Below are positions 54,743 through 63,852 of a stretch of 64,000 bases of DNA, piece after piece. Position 1 is the stretch's first letter; the number at the start of each line of letters is the position of its first letter. The notes below the pieces were generated by a model, which was not told where the DNA came from, did no database searches, and worked only from the letters and a program-made list of their open reading frames with translations. This DNA is from Paenibacillus caseinilyticus (GTDB lineage: Bacteria > Bacillota > Bacilli > Paenibacillales > NBRC-103111): positions 53,324 through 117,323 of the forward strand of contig NZ_JAQAGY010000021.1 of NCBI RefSeq assembly GCF_027533645.1, given 5' to 3'. The translations under genes and the position numbers were made by a program.

Positions 54743-56083
54743 ATGCAGTTCTATTCTATTGAACGCTCGATTCAGATCGACCCTGCTTTCGCTTACTATA
54801 CGGACCGTTCGCCCGAGAGCGTCGCCTCCGAGCTTCTCCTCGCCGGTTACCGGAATATCCGTTACTTTGTGACCGACGAGACCCGGGTCAACGGCGAACT
54901 CGTCCGCGCACTCCGCCGGCAGGGCCTGTCGGTATGGGCTATGGTGCTGGGCAACGGAGCTTATAACACGGGGCACCTTCCTCCCGAATGGCCCCGGTGG
55001 CAGATGACGCTGCTGAAGAGGACCGATGACGGCTATACCCGCCTCTCCCCCCACAGTATGTCTTATACGCTCTGGAAAAAACACAGCATTGCCCGTCTCC
55101 TCCGGGAGCATCCCTTCTCGGGGCTCGAAGTGGCCGAGCCCTACTTGCCCGAGTGGAACGGCCTCACCTCCGGCGTCTACGGCGATGTCGGCCCCCTGGC
55201 CGCCGCAGCCTTCAAGCAGTTCTGCGGGAGCGAGATGCCCGATTTTGTCCATCGCACATCCCCCCGCTATTATCAGAAAGACAGAGCCCGCCACCTCATG
55301 TGGATCGAATTCCGGGTTCAGGCGGTGAACCGCTTCCTGAACGAGATCATCAACGGAGCCGGCGGAGCCCGCAGCGTCCGTCCGGACATCCGGATCGCTA
55401 CCTGGTCGCTGGCTGTGGATGCCGGCCGCGACCCGGTCGGTACACTGCGTGAAGTGCAGGGCACCGATGCAGCCGAGATGATCCGTCTGATCCAGCCCGA
55501 TCTGCACATCCTGCAGACCCACTGGCCGGACTGGATGCGGGGGCGGCTGCCGGCGGATTATGTGCGCCGCTACCGGCCCTTCGTCCGGCAGATCCGCGCC
55601 TCCCATCCGGGTGTGCCGCTTGGCGTGCAGACGGATATCGGCTCGCTACGGCCGATGCGGCGGAGCCGGGCCTGGCTCGAATCCTTCGCCTCTGCAGCCG
55701 CCCAGGAAGGGTACCGGATGTGGACGGCCTACGAATATTCGATAGGCCTGCCGATGTACACCGAACGTCCCGCGCCCCTGCGGGCCCGGCGGGCGGACCG
55801 CCGCACGGTCGTCGTGGACTTCAACAAGCGGATCGATGAAGCGAGCGCGGCATCCCCCTCTTGCTACGACTGTCTTGTGCAGGGGCAGCCTGTGGAGACG
55901 GCTGCCGTCACGGCCGAACCGGACGGCAGCCGGGTCCTGCTCCGGTCGGACGGCTGGCCCGCCGGCCCCTTCGAACTCGAAGTGAGCGGCATCCGAGATG
56001 CACCCGAGCGGTGGCTCCTCCCCGGCCATCCACCGCTTGAGGTGCAGGCCGGCAGCCGGGTCGGCGTCCCCGCCTTGCTCTGA
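54743..56083 (+). CDS. uncharacterised glycosidase-like protein
   Basis: 446 aa, no signal peptide. The layout suggests a TIM barrel: GYRNIRYFVTDETRVNG, GLEVAEPYLPEWNG (possible acid), DLHILQTHWPDW, YRMWTAYEYSIGLP (possible second acid), then a small beta domain. Resembles beta-galactosidase/glycosyl hydrolase-like hypothetical proteins of Paenibacillus. No activity assignable. AAAGGAG nine bases before ATG 54743. Confidence 0.75.
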   Translation: MQFYSIERSIQIDPAFAYYTDRSPESVASELLLAGYRNIRYFVTDETRVNGELVRALRRQGLSVWAMVLGNGAYNTGHLPPEWPRWQMTLLKRTDDGYTRLSPHSMSYTLWKKHSIARLLREHPFSGLEVAEPYLPEWNGLTSGVYGDVGPLAAAAFKQFCGSEMPDFVHRTSPRYYQKDRARHLMWIEFRVQAVNRFLNEIINGAGGARSVRPDIRIATWSLAVDAGRDPVGTLREVQGTDAAEMIRLIQPDLHILQTHWPDWMRGRLPADYVRRYRPFVRQIRASHPGVPLGVQTDIGSLRPMRRSRAWLESFASAAAQEGYRMWTAYEYSIGLPMYTERPAPLRARRADRRTVVVDFNKRIDEASAASPSCYDCLVQGQPVETAAVTAEPDGSRVLLRSDGWPAGPFELEVSGIRDAPERWLLPGHPPLEVQAGSRVGVPALL

Positions 56084-56258
56084 CCTGCGTTCACAGCTTG
56101 AACATTGGTCATTTTGCTGGATCCGGGTTACAATAGAAAGCGAACAATAGAAGCAGAACAATAGAAGCAGCGGAACCATCCGGCTGATGTCCCGTCCCGG
56201 AGCAGTCCCCTGCGGCGGGACTTTTCTCATCCTACTTTACCGATAGGAGTTGAATCTC

Positions 56259-56885
56259 ATGGAGCAATCTCTTCTGCGTCAGGAGCGCGCGAACGCCATC
56301 TCGCACGGCATCGGCGTCCTGCTCAGTATCGCTGCGCTGGTCCTGCTGGTCCTGCAGTCCGTGCGCACCGGAAGTCTATGGCATATCGTCAGTTTCACGG
56401 TCTTCGGCTTGTCGCTGATTGTGCTCTACACGGCATCCACACTGCTGCATAGCGCAAGAAGGGAGCCGTGGGTCAGCATCTTCGAGATCTTCGACCATGC
56501 CGCCATCTATGTGCTCATCGCCGGCACTTACACGCCCTACCTGCTCGTCACCATCCGCGGCCCGCTCGGCTGGAGCCTGCTTGGCACTGTGTGGGGACTT
56601 GCCTTGCTTGGCATTATTTTCAAACTCTTCTTCGTCAAAAAGTTCAATCTGCTCTCCACCCTCTTCTATATCGGAATGGGCTGGCTGATCATTTTTGCCT
56701 TCGAACCGCTTCAGCAGCAGTTATCCGCCCCCGGCGTCATGTGGCTTGTCATCGGCGGCGTCCTGTATACCCTCGGCACGGTGTTCTATCTGTGGCGCCG
56801 GCTGCCCTACCATCATATGATCTGGCACCTCTTCGTGCTCGCCGGCTCCGCCTGCCACTTCATCTCGGTCTACCTCTACGTCTAG
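56259..56885 (+). CDS. hemolysin III family membrane protein (PAQR)
   Basis: 208-aa, seven-helix protein. Family motifs: ANAISHGIGVLLS, YTASTLLHS, FEIFDHAAIYVLIAGTYTPYLL, and the last-helix HxxWHLFVLAGSACHF metal ligands. AGGAG nine bases before ATG 56259. Probable zinc-dependent membrane hydrolase fold; physiological role uncertain. Confidence 0.92.
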   Translation: MEQSLLRQERANAISHGIGVLLSIAALVLLVLQSVRTGSLWHIVSFTVFGLSLIVLYTASTLLHSARREPWVSIFEIFDHAAIYVLIAGTYTPYLLVTIRGPLGWSLLGTVWGLALLGIIFKLFFVKKFNLLSTLFYIGMGWLIIFAFEPLQQQLSAPGVMWLVIGGVLYTLGTVFYLWRRLPYHHMIWHLFVLAGSACHFISVYLYV

Positions 56886-56995
56886 CCTGGGGCCTTCGTC
56901 CATTTTGGAATCCGGGCCGACCTCATCCTGCACCTCTTCGAATCTTGTTCATAGTATATCTATGGACAGTCATTCGAAGGGGTGTTTGTGATTGT

Positions 56996-57781
56996 ATGCT
57001 GAACAGCACACAGCGGGTTAGAGTCATTGAGAAGCATTACCGGCGCAAAACGGCGGGCCCTGCGCAGGTGTACCGGGCCGTGAGGCGTTCCATCACAAGC
57101 GGCAAAGCGATCTCGGTCATCCGTCTTGGCGACGTCATGGCCAAGCTGCTCTCGGGACGCAACGTAAAGTCGCTGAATTACGTGTCCGATTTCCTCGGCA
57201 TCCCTCTGCCTCCCTCCAAGAAGGTGCGGCAGGAGCTGATGAACGCCGTCCGGTCCTCGGACATCGTCGGGCTCTCCCATTACGAGAGCTCTATGCAGTA
57301 TATCTCCCTGTTCATGAAACGCTCGGGATGGCGTCCGCGGGTCATGGCGGATTCCTTCATCAACGACCAGATGTACGAGCGGGGACTCCTTCACCGCCTG
57401 CTCCGCAGCTATAAGGTTGCCCTGGTCGGACGCGCCGCCCCGGCAGCAGCCAAAGAACTTCGGCGCCAGGGCATCAACGTGGCGCTGACCGTGCCGCTCG
57501 ACAGCTACGCCGGACTCGGCGCCGCCTACCGTACGCTGGCCCGCCACCGAGGCAGCTACCAGCTTGTGCTGGTCGGCGCCAGCGTGCCCGGCCGCATCCT
57601 CTGCCCCCGCATCGCCCGCCGTCTCGGCCGCACCGCGATCGAAATCGGGCATATGATGGACGCCTTCTCGCAGCCCCGCAGCTGGGGCAAGCACAAGGAC
57701 AGCCGGCGTGTCTTCAAGTTCCGCTGGATGCGCAAGATCCGTGCGCGCCGCAAGATCCACGCCCGCCGCAAGCGGGGCTGA
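56996..57781 (+). CDS. GT-D fold-like glycosyltransferase-type protein
   Basis: 261 aa. Segments SVIRLGDVMAKLLSG, SDIVGLSHYESSMQY, and YQLVLVGASVPGRILCPRIA match the GT-D/DUF1792-type proteins common in Paenibacillus. The RxGDGE motif of active GT-D enzymes reads RLGDVM, lacking the Glu. The C-terminus is strongly basic (RKIRARRKIHARRKRG). The ribosome binding site is poor (AAGGGG, 13-base spacing). Confidence 0.65.
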   Translation: MLNSTQRVRVIEKHYRRKTAGPAQVYRAVRRSITSGKAISVIRLGDVMAKLLSGRNVKSLNYVSDFLGIPLPPSKKVRQELMNAVRSSDIVGLSHYESSMQYISLFMKRSGWRPRVMADSFINDQMYERGLLHRLLRSYKVALVGRAAPAAAKELRRQGINVALTVPLDSYAGLGAAYRTLARHRGSYQLVLVGASVPGRILCPRIARRLGRTAIEIGHMMDAFSQPRSWGKHKDSRRVFKFRWMRKIRARRKIHARRKRG

Positions 57782-57907
57782 ACGGCAGCCGGACCCGGCA
57801 GCGGAGCTTAGGCATCGCAGACTGCAGCTCCGCGGTTCGCTGACGGCGGAGCGGCCAGCGGAGTTGGCAGCTGGATTTGTCTGCGCTGCCAGAGTGCAAG
57901 TGAAGGC

Positions 57908-57954
57908 CCAAAAGCCCCTTCCTCCCCACAGACGATCGTGGGCAGGAAGGGGCT
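57908..57954. terminator. bidirectional terminator
   Basis: AGCCCCTTCCT.CCCAC pairs with GTGGG.AGGAAGGGGCT (57913-57954) between convergent genes; the leftward tail is TTTTGG. Confidence 0.8.
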
Positions 57955-57962
57955 CTTGGCAT

Positions 57963-58370
57963 TCAGCGCCGAAGCCGCTTGAACTGGTAATAGAGAAAAC
58001 ATCCGACGCAAAAGCCGCAAATGGCCGCCAGCGCAGCCAACGCGACCATGCCGGCGAACAGATAACCAACCCAGCCTCCCGGGCTGAGCCAAAACGCAAG
58101 CAGGGAGAGGGTGAGCATACCTACCGCGATGGAGTTGTTAAACCGCTGCAGCTCGGCCGCTTCCGTCGGTGCGCCTGCCACCCGGCCGCGGAGCAGGGGA
58201 GCAGCCAGCTGCACGATGACATTCGCCCGGATGCCCTGCCAGAGCCCCAGCACTTGGATGGCCCAGAGGGCGGCGATCAGTACCGGGAGCTTCAGAACCA
58301 GGGCCGCGAGGACCAACAGCACGATGCCCGCTTGATTCGCACGTACATAAGGTATAGGAATTTCTTTCAT
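57963..58370 (-). CDS. DUF4395 family membrane protein
   Basis: 135 aa with four helices. RANQAGIVLL, RFNNSIAVGML and C-terminal ICGFCVGCFLYY are typical DUF4395. The GFCxGC cysteine pair suggests a redox or metal role, but function is unknown. ATG 58370 chosen; the frame reaches 58421. Confidence 0.8.
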   Translation of the reverse strand: MKEIPIPYVRANQAGIVLLVLAALVLKLPVLIAALWAIQVLGLWQGIRANVIVQLAAPLLRGRVAGAPTEAAELQRFNNSIAVGMLTLSLLAFWLSPGGWVGYLFAGMVALAALAAICGFCVGCFLYYQFKRLRR

Positions 58371-58421
58371 AAGTGCTTCAACCGCCTCTATATGGATAAT
58401 CGGTTCCACCGTCCGGAGCAT

Positions 58422-61253
58422 CTAGGAAGTAGGCTCGATGCCCAGCCTTCCCGTCGAACGGTCCAGCAGTACCAGCCTGGCTTCCACAGGCTGCCCCTGC
58501 TCATTCACCACCCGCATCGCGGCCGTCCGTCCATGCTTCAAGAGGTACATGGCGGCCGTATCCGTCAGCGACGCCCCGTAACTGTCCTTCCAGATGACGA
58601 AGCCGCAGCCCGTCTTGTAATGGCTGCAGCCGTACCCCCGCTTACCGCGGATGATCCGGCCCCCGCAGCCCTCGCGCGGGCAGGCTCCCAGCGATGCTAC
58701 CGGCGGAGCCGCAGCAGCTGACGCGGCTACCCGCGCCTGCGTCATGGTCTCCGCTGCTGCCGCCGCAGGCTCGCCCGCGCTGCCCGCTGCGCCCCGCGCT
58801 CCCGCGCTGCGCTTCGCGCCCGCTGCTGCTGCCGGCTCGCCCGCGCTGGCTGCTGCGCCCCGCGTTCCCGCGCTGCGCTTCGTGCCCGCTGCTGCCGCCG
58901 GCTCGCCCGCGCTGCCCGCTGCGCCCCGCGCTCCCGCGCTGCGCTTCGCGCCCGCTGCTGCTGCCGGCTCGCCCGCGCTGCCTGCTGCGCCACGCGCTCC
59001 CGCGCTGCGCTTCGTGCCCGCTGCCGTCGCCGGCTCGCCCGCGCTGGCTGCTGCGCCCCGCGTTCCCGCGCCGCGCTTCGCGCCTGCTACCGCTGCCTGC
59101 TCGCCCGCTGCGCCCCGCGTTCCCGCGCTGCGCTTCGCGCCCGCTGCTGCTGCCGGCTCGCCCGCGCTGCCCGCTGCGCCCCGCGCTCCCGCGCTGCGCT
59201 TCGTGCCCGCTGCCGTCGCCGGCTCGCCCGCGCTGGCTGCTGCGCCCCGCGTTCCCGCGCCGCGCTTCGCGCCCGCTGCTGCTGCCGGCTCGCCCGCGCT
59301 GGCTGCTGCGCCCCGCGCTCCCGCGCTGCGCTTCGTGCCCGCGGTGCGTCCGCGGCCGGTTCCGCCCGATCCGGCGGCTTCGCCTTCGAACGCCGTCCTC
59401 TCGGCCGGGCGCTGCACCCGCACCTTATCGACGATCATCGAAGCGAACTTCTTGACGTTCGCCATGAAGAGCTCGTCCGACGCGGAGCCGCGGGCAATTT
59501 CATTCAAGCGCCGCTCCCAGTGGCCGGTCATCTCCGGCGAAGTCAGGAGCTCCACGCCCGCTCCGCGGATGAGCTCCACGGCCATGCGTCCCTTGGGCGT
59601 GATCGCGATCCGTTTGCCCTGCATGACGACATAGCCGACGTTCTTCAGCCTCTCGATAACCGAAGCGCGCGTCGCCGGCGTACCGAGACCCGAGTCTTTC
59701 ATCGCATCGCGCAGCTCTTCGTCCTCGATCTGCTTGCCCGCGCTCTCCATCGCTTTGAGGAGCGTGCCTTCCGTATAAGGCTTCGGCGGCTGGGTCTCCT
59801 TCTCTTTCGCCGCGCTTTTCTTGCAGTGCACGTCCTTGGTGGCATCGAGCGTGAACGGGGTCTGGATTTCCTCCTCAGCCGAAGCTTCCTCGTCTTCGTC
59901 CTTCCCGTCCGTCTTCCCGCGGGTTTTGCCTGCAGGCTTGTCCTTCTTCTGGTCGGCGTAGATCACCTTCCAGCCGAGGTCCAGCAGCTGCTTGATCGTG
60001 CTCTTGAAGCGCTCCTGCTCCGCCACCGTCAGAACGGTATGCACCTTGTAAGCAGCAGCAGGATAGAACTGGGACAGGAACCGCCGGACGATCAGGTCGT
60101 ACAGCTTGGCCTCATCGGGCGGCAGCGCGCCCGGCGTCTTGTGGGTCGGCAGAATCGCATGGTGATCTTCGACCTTGGACGGGTTGCAGACGGCCCTGTT
60201 ATTCTTATGCACGAACTTCTTGTCCGCACCTTCGACCAGTCCCCGGTAATCGGTCTTCGAGAGTTGATCAAGCGCCCGGTGCATCTCCGGGATGTTCTGC
60301 TCTGTGACATAGTTGGAGTTCGTCCTCGGATACGAGATCGCCTTATGCTTCTCATACAGCGTCTGGGCGAGGTCGAGCGTCTTCTTTGCGGAGAAGCCGA
60401 ACTTGGCGTTCGCCTCCCGTTGCAAGAGCGTCAGATCGTAGAGCTTGAACGGATACTCCTTCGTATCCTTGACCTCGTAGCTCTCGATCCGGCCCCGCTT
60501 GCCCTTCACCTTCTCGGCGAGCGCCTTGGCTTTGTCGCCGTCCGTCAGCCGCTCTCCCTGCCACAATCCGCGGTACAGCGTCTCCCCCTGCTCGAACCAG
60601 GCTTCCACCTCGTAGAACTTGTTCGACTGGAACGCCTCGATTTCCTTTTGCCGGTCATACAGCAGCGCCAGCACGGGGGTCTGCACCCGTCCGACCGACA
60701 GCAGCTCCTTATGCTTGGTCGTGAACGCTCTCGAGCCGTTCATGCCGATGAGCCAATCCGCTTCGCTGCGCGCTTTGGCGGCCCTTGTCAGCGGCTCGAA
60801 GTCCGAGCCTTCCTTCAGCTCGGCGAAGCCCCGGCGGATCGTCTCGGCGGTCAGGTCCGAGATCCACAGCCGTTTCACCGGCTGCTTCAGCTTCAGATGG
60901 CGCTGGATCAGCGAGAAAATATGCTGCCCCTCCCGCCCCGCATCGCACGCATTGACAAGGTGGGAACACCGCTTGGCGAGCTCCGCAATGACCTTGAGCT
61001 GGTCCTTCGTTTTTGCATTCGGCACGAGCTTGAACTGCTCCGGAATGATCGGCAGATCGCCGAGATTCCACTTCTTGTATTTGTCATCGTACGCATCCGG
61101 CTCCGCCAGTCCGATCAAATGGCCGATCGCCCAAGTAATGATATAGTGCTCGCCTTCAATATAAGTCCGTTGGTTTTTGGCTTTGGGATCGATTGCGGCC
61201 GCGATATTCCTGCCCATGTCGGGCTTTTCCGCAATGATGAGTGTCTTCAACAA
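58422..61253 (-). CDS. topB: DNA topoisomerase III with a repetitive basic C-terminal linker
   Basis: 943-aa type IA topoisomerase. Toprim motifs LIIAEKPDMGRNIA and VNACDAGREGQ; active-site Tyr in ISYPRTNSNYV; VGRVQTPVLALL. The core ends at about residue 635. Then nine near-identical 22-aa Lys/Arg/Gly/Ala repeats (195 residues) precede a C-terminal zinc-binding-like domain (CPREGCGGRIIRGKRGYGCSHY). Normal TopB is about 700-730 aa, so the repeats account for the extra length. Start TTG 61253: AAGGAG seven bases upstream. Confidence 0.95.
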   Translation of the reverse strand: MLKTLIIAEKPDMGRNIAAAIDPKAKNQRTYIEGEHYIITWAIGHLIGLAEPDAYDDKYKKWNLGDLPIIPEQFKLVPNAKTKDQLKVIAELAKRCSHLVNACDAGREGQHIFSLIQRHLKLKQPVKRLWISDLTAETIRRGFAELKEGSDFEPLTRAAKARSEADWLIGMNGSRAFTTKHKELLSVGRVQTPVLALLYDRQKEIEAFQSNKFYEVEAWFEQGETLYRGLWQGERLTDGDKAKALAEKVKGKRGRIESYEVKDTKEYPFKLYDLTLLQREANAKFGFSAKKTLDLAQTLYEKHKAISYPRTNSNYVTEQNIPEMHRALDQLSKTDYRGLVEGADKKFVHKNNRAVCNPSKVEDHHAILPTHKTPGALPPDEAKLYDLIVRRFLSQFYPAAAYKVHTVLTVAEQERFKSTIKQLLDLGWKVIYADQKKDKPAGKTRGKTDGKDEDEEASAEEEIQTPFTLDATKDVHCKKSAAKEKETQPPKPYTEGTLLKAMESAGKQIEDEELRDAMKDSGLGTPATRASVIERLKNVGYVVMQGKRIAITPKGRMAVELIRGAGVELLTSPEMTGHWERRLNEIARGSASDELFMANVKKFASMIVDKVRVQRPAERTAFEGEAAGSGGTGRGRTAGTKRSAGARGAAASAGEPAAAAGAKRGAGTRGAAASAGEPATAAGTKRSAGARGAAGSAGEPAAAAGAKRSAGTRGAAGEQAAVAGAKRGAGTRGAAASAGEPATAAGTKRSAGARGAAGSAGEPAAAAGAKRSAGARGAAGSAGEPAAAAGTKRSAGTRGAAASAGEPAAAAGAKRSAGARGAAGSAGEPAAAAAETMTQARVAASAAAAPPVASLGACPREGCGGRIIRGKRGYGCSHYKTGCGFVIWKDSYGASLTDTAAMYLLKHGRTAAMRVVNEQGQPVEARLVLLDRSTGRLGIEPTS
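58758..59342 (-). repeat. nine tandem 66-bp coding repeats in topB
   Basis: Eight 66-bp units and one 57-bp unit, GC above 75 percent. Protein consensus AG(A/T)KRSAG(A/T)RGAA then (G/A)SAGEPAAA. Units 2-3 and 5-6 (counted from the N-terminus) are identical pairs, showing a later duplication of a multi-unit block. Confidence 0.95.
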
Positions 61254-61442
61254 AGTATCGCTCCTTCGTCCATCGTAAGCATGCGGCACGCTGTTGCGTT
61301 AGACCGCCTGTCTATTTTACAGACTTCCGGCGCAAAAAGAAATGGATGGAACAGAAAAGAGCCCCGCCCCGCACATACGGAACGCAGCCGCAGCCCCGTC
61401 CTTCCCTGGAGCCTCGCCCCGCCTCTGTATCCGCATAGAAGA

Positions 61443-61527
61443 ATAAACGGCTTCGCCGTCCTTTAAAAGACGATGCGCGTTTATAAGAAATACAAGATTA
61501 CGGGATCGGGCTCTGGCGAGATATAAA
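61443..61527 (-). repeat. 85-bp dispersed repeat, copy B
   Basis: Second copy of the element at 22132-22216, in the same orientation. Here ACGGC-ttc-GCCGT gives a small hairpin at one end. Directly adjoins the transposase remnant. Confidence 0.7.
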
Positions 61528-61737
61528 CCTGAATGAGCAGCGCGTCGTGTTGCAAGCGCCGACAATGAAAGATCCGTTCGCAACCGAGCGTCCAGCCAAC
61601 AATGAAATAGAGCAGGATCCGATGAACGGGAAAAAGGGAGTTGCGTGCTTTGCCGCCAGGAGGCCGGGCAAGGCGTCGGCAAACTGGATTTTTTCGAGAA
61701 AAGCGAGGAAGATTTTAGCGCCTCCATAGCTGGTAGC
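61528..61737 (-). pseudogene. transposase remnant (IS1380/IS4-like N-terminal fragment)
   Basis: Leftward frame one reads TSYGGAKIFLAFLEKIQFAD; after a frameshift near 61650 another frame reads NSLFPVHRILLYFIVGWTLG then CERIFHCRRLQHDALL. Together these resemble the N-terminus of IS1380-type DDE transposases. No catalytic part remains, and the reading runs into the 85-bp repeat. Confidence 0.5.
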
Positions 61738-61799
61738 GTTTTAATTTTACGGATGACTGTGGTAGACTTCACCTAAAAGGTGCTCCGTTCTTTGGGTGA

Positions 61800-61957
61800 T
61801 GTTGTCGTCGTAAATACCATTCTACCAAAGATTTGAGCCCTTTTTATATTTTCAGACACAGGTACGATATGTTCCGCTCTCCCCGTTCAACAGTACCTAT
61901 ATAGGACGCATTAATTCCTGCCATTTCCGCGAGTTCTTCTTGAAACAAATCGAAATC
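61800..61957 (-). pseudogene. XRE-type HTH regulator fragment
   Basis: Leftward translation gives LDFDLFQEELAEMAGINASY followed by IGTVERGERNIS, a clear XRE/Cro helix-turn-helix. A stop (TAG) lies just upstream, and a TAA interrupts KI*KGLKSLVEW. Both ends are degenerate. Confidence 0.6.
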
Positions 61958-61963
61958 GAGAGA

Positions 61964-62845
61964 CTAGGAGTTTGGGACATTGTACTTTTCGAGAGTATGG
62001 ACCAACCTCCTTCTGACAGCTTCTCTTAGTTCTTCCGGTTGAAGCACGACCGCCTCAGCACCGAATGAATAAAAATATTCGGAGAAAAATGGTAACTCCG
62101 AAATGGAAATACCCGCTTCTAATATACCCGTTCCATCATCGGCAACACGAACCTCTCCCCAGGGAAAAATCCAACTCTTATCCCGAAATAATTTAATCCC
62201 TCTTTCCGTTAGTTTCACTTTGACATCAACACATTCTTGTTTGCCGTAGAAATGAAGTCCCCAGTTCGTTAAATTCACCTCTGAAACATCTACTGAAGGC
62301 GATATGGCTTCGGCATCCGCCCAAGCGGCTGACCATATCCGATCTACCCGAAACAATCGGAAGCCTTTTCGTAAATCGCAGTAAGCTGGGCAAAACCAAT
62401 ACCCCTCATGGGCATATATCCCAATGGGTTGAATCGTTCTTTGTTTGGTCTCATCCGTCCCAATTCCATATTGGATTGTCACAGGCAACCTTCTAATGGA
62501 CGCTTGGAGCAATATCTCAAGGTGGGCCGCTCGTTCTTGGCGTGTATGCGTAAAAAAGTCTACTCGGTGTCGCATCTCATCGATCTGGCTTTTCACATCG
62601 TCCGAGGAGAATGCCTCATTCTCCGTAAATGAAATAGGTGGAAGGGTCCGCTCCTTAAGAACATGGTATCCACCTCCTGCACCAACTTGAGAGTATAAAG
62701 GTACCCCCAGACCACTCAGCTCTTGCAAATAGCGCAGCATGGTTCGGGTAGACACACCAAATTCTTCAGCAAGCTCTTTGACCGTGAACTTCCGTTTCCG
62801 ATTTACTGCCATCATCAATTCAATCAAGCGCCTCGACTTTCCCAT
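61964..62845 (-). CDS. WYL domain HTH transcriptional regulator
   Basis: 293-aa YafY/DeoR-type regulator: N-terminal winged helix FTVKELAEEFGVSTRTMLRYLQELSGLGVPL, then a WYL domain (PIGIYAHEGYWFCPAYCDLRKGFRLFRVDRI) and a WCX-like C-terminus. The linker after SFTENEAF appears about 40-50 residues shorter than usual. ATG 62845 is nine bases after GGCGGTGA. Divergent from the esterase gene it probably controls. Confidence 0.88.
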   Translation of the reverse strand: MGKSRRLIELMMAVNRKRKFTVKELAEEFGVSTRTMLRYLQELSGLGVPLYSQVGAGGGYHVLKERTLPPISFTENEAFSSDDVKSQIDEMRHRVDFFTHTRQERAAHLEILLQASIRRLPVTIQYGIGTDETKQRTIQPIGIYAHEGYWFCPAYCDLRKGFRLFRVDRIWSAAWADAEAISPSVDVSEVNLTNWGLHFYGKQECVDVKVKLTERGIKLFRDKSWIFPWGEVRVADDGTGILEAGISISELPFFSEYFYSFGAEAVVLQPEELREAVRRRLVHTLEKYNVPNS

Positions 62846-62875
62846 TAAATTCATTCACCGCCAGAAATAAATAGT

Positions 62876-62888
62876 GACAAGTCTTGTC
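62876..62888. promoter_or_regulatory. palindromic operator between the WYL regulator and esterase
   Basis: GACAAG-T-CTTGTC, a perfect 6-bp inverted repeat in the 113-bp divergent gap, overlapping a weak rightward promoter (TTGTCG 62884-62889 with TATGAA about 16 bp on). Suggested WYL binding site. Confidence 0.5.
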
Positions 62889-62958
62889 GCAATTAGATTA
62901 TACACTATGAATAAGCCAGATCGCAGGGAGGGGAACAATTTGAAAGGGAGTCGATTAT

Positions 62959-63852
62959 ATGAGTAAAGAACAGCGTAGGATGGTGGATGCAATGATCCGG
63001 CGTCCACAACCCACCAAGCCTCAAAGCGTCGAACAAATGCGCACGAACTTCGCTGCTATGATGGCGACTATGAAAGTACCTACAGACGTGCAGATTACAC
63101 AGACGACCCTGGGGAATCGCCCCTGTGTGGTCGTCGCCCCCGCACAGGATGCCCATCCTGGAATAATTCTCTATTTTCATGGAGGATCGTATATTTTGGG
63201 TTCCCCCTACACTGCCATGTCACTAACAGCAAACCTAGTCAGCAGAACCAACATTCAGTCTGTCTCACTCGATTATCGTCTAGCTCCGGAACATCCATTC
63301 CCTGCGGCCCTTGACGATGCTCTCGCGACCTATCGTAGGCTACTGGACGACGGGGTTGAGGCAGCGTCTATCGTATTTGCCGGCGATTCTGCCGGTGGCG
63401 GTATCGCTGTGTCGACTTGTCTAATGGTACGGGCCGCAGGTCTGCCAATGCCGGCAGCGGTAGTAGCATTCTCACCGGGTTTGGATAAGACACACTCCGG
63501 TGCAAGTATGGATAGCAAAATGGGGCTCGATCCGTTCTTCACCCGTGAGAGCTTTACATACACGGATGCGATGTACCTCGCCGGACAAGACCCGAATCAT
63601 GAGCTCGTGAGCCCCGCCAGGTTTGCTGATCTTACCGGATTCCCACCACTGCTGCTACAAGTCGGAACCAACGAGGTACTCCTCGACGACTCTACCCAGT
63701 TAGCTGACCGCGCACGGGCAGCGGGCGTGGATGTAATCCTTGACGTTACCGCCGACGTCCCGCACGTTTTCCAGGCGTTCGCTGGTATTCTCGATGAAGC
63801 CGATCAGGCCCTAGACCGTGCTGCACTCTTTATCACACAGCATCTCAGATGA
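62959..63852 (+). CDS. alpha/beta hydrolase, hormone-sensitive-lipase type esterase
   Basis: 297-aa HSL-family carboxylesterase: oxyanion motif YFHGGSYILGS, YRLAPEHPFPAALDD, nucleophile in GDSAGGG, and DVPHVFQAFAG with the catalytic His. AAAGGGAG eight bases before the ATG. Cytoplasmic; probably short-chain ester or lactone substrate. Lower GC than the region to its left. Confidence 0.92.
   Translation: MSKEQRRMVDAMIRRPQPTKPQSVEQMRTNFAAMMATMKVPTDVQITQTTLGNRPCVVVAPAQDAHPGIILYFHGGSYILGSPYTAMSLTANLVSRTNIQSVSLDYRLAPEHPFPAALDDALATYRRLLDDGVEAASIVFAGDSAGGGIAVSTCLMVRAAGLPMPAAVVAFSPGLDKTHSGASMDSKMGLDPFFTRESFTYTDAMYLAGQDPNHELVSPARFADLTGFPPLLLQVGTNEVLLDDSTQLADRARAAGVDVILDVTADVPHVFQAFAGILDEADQALDRAALFITQHLR

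Noticed and set aside
58651..59634. Rightward 327-codon Ala/Pro-rich frame
   Set aside because: Antisense shadow of the topB repeats; its repetitiveness only reflects the 66-bp units.
59520..61466. Rightward 648-codon frame
   Set aside because: Antisense to the topB catalytic core, where toprim and active-site motifs prove the other strand is coding.
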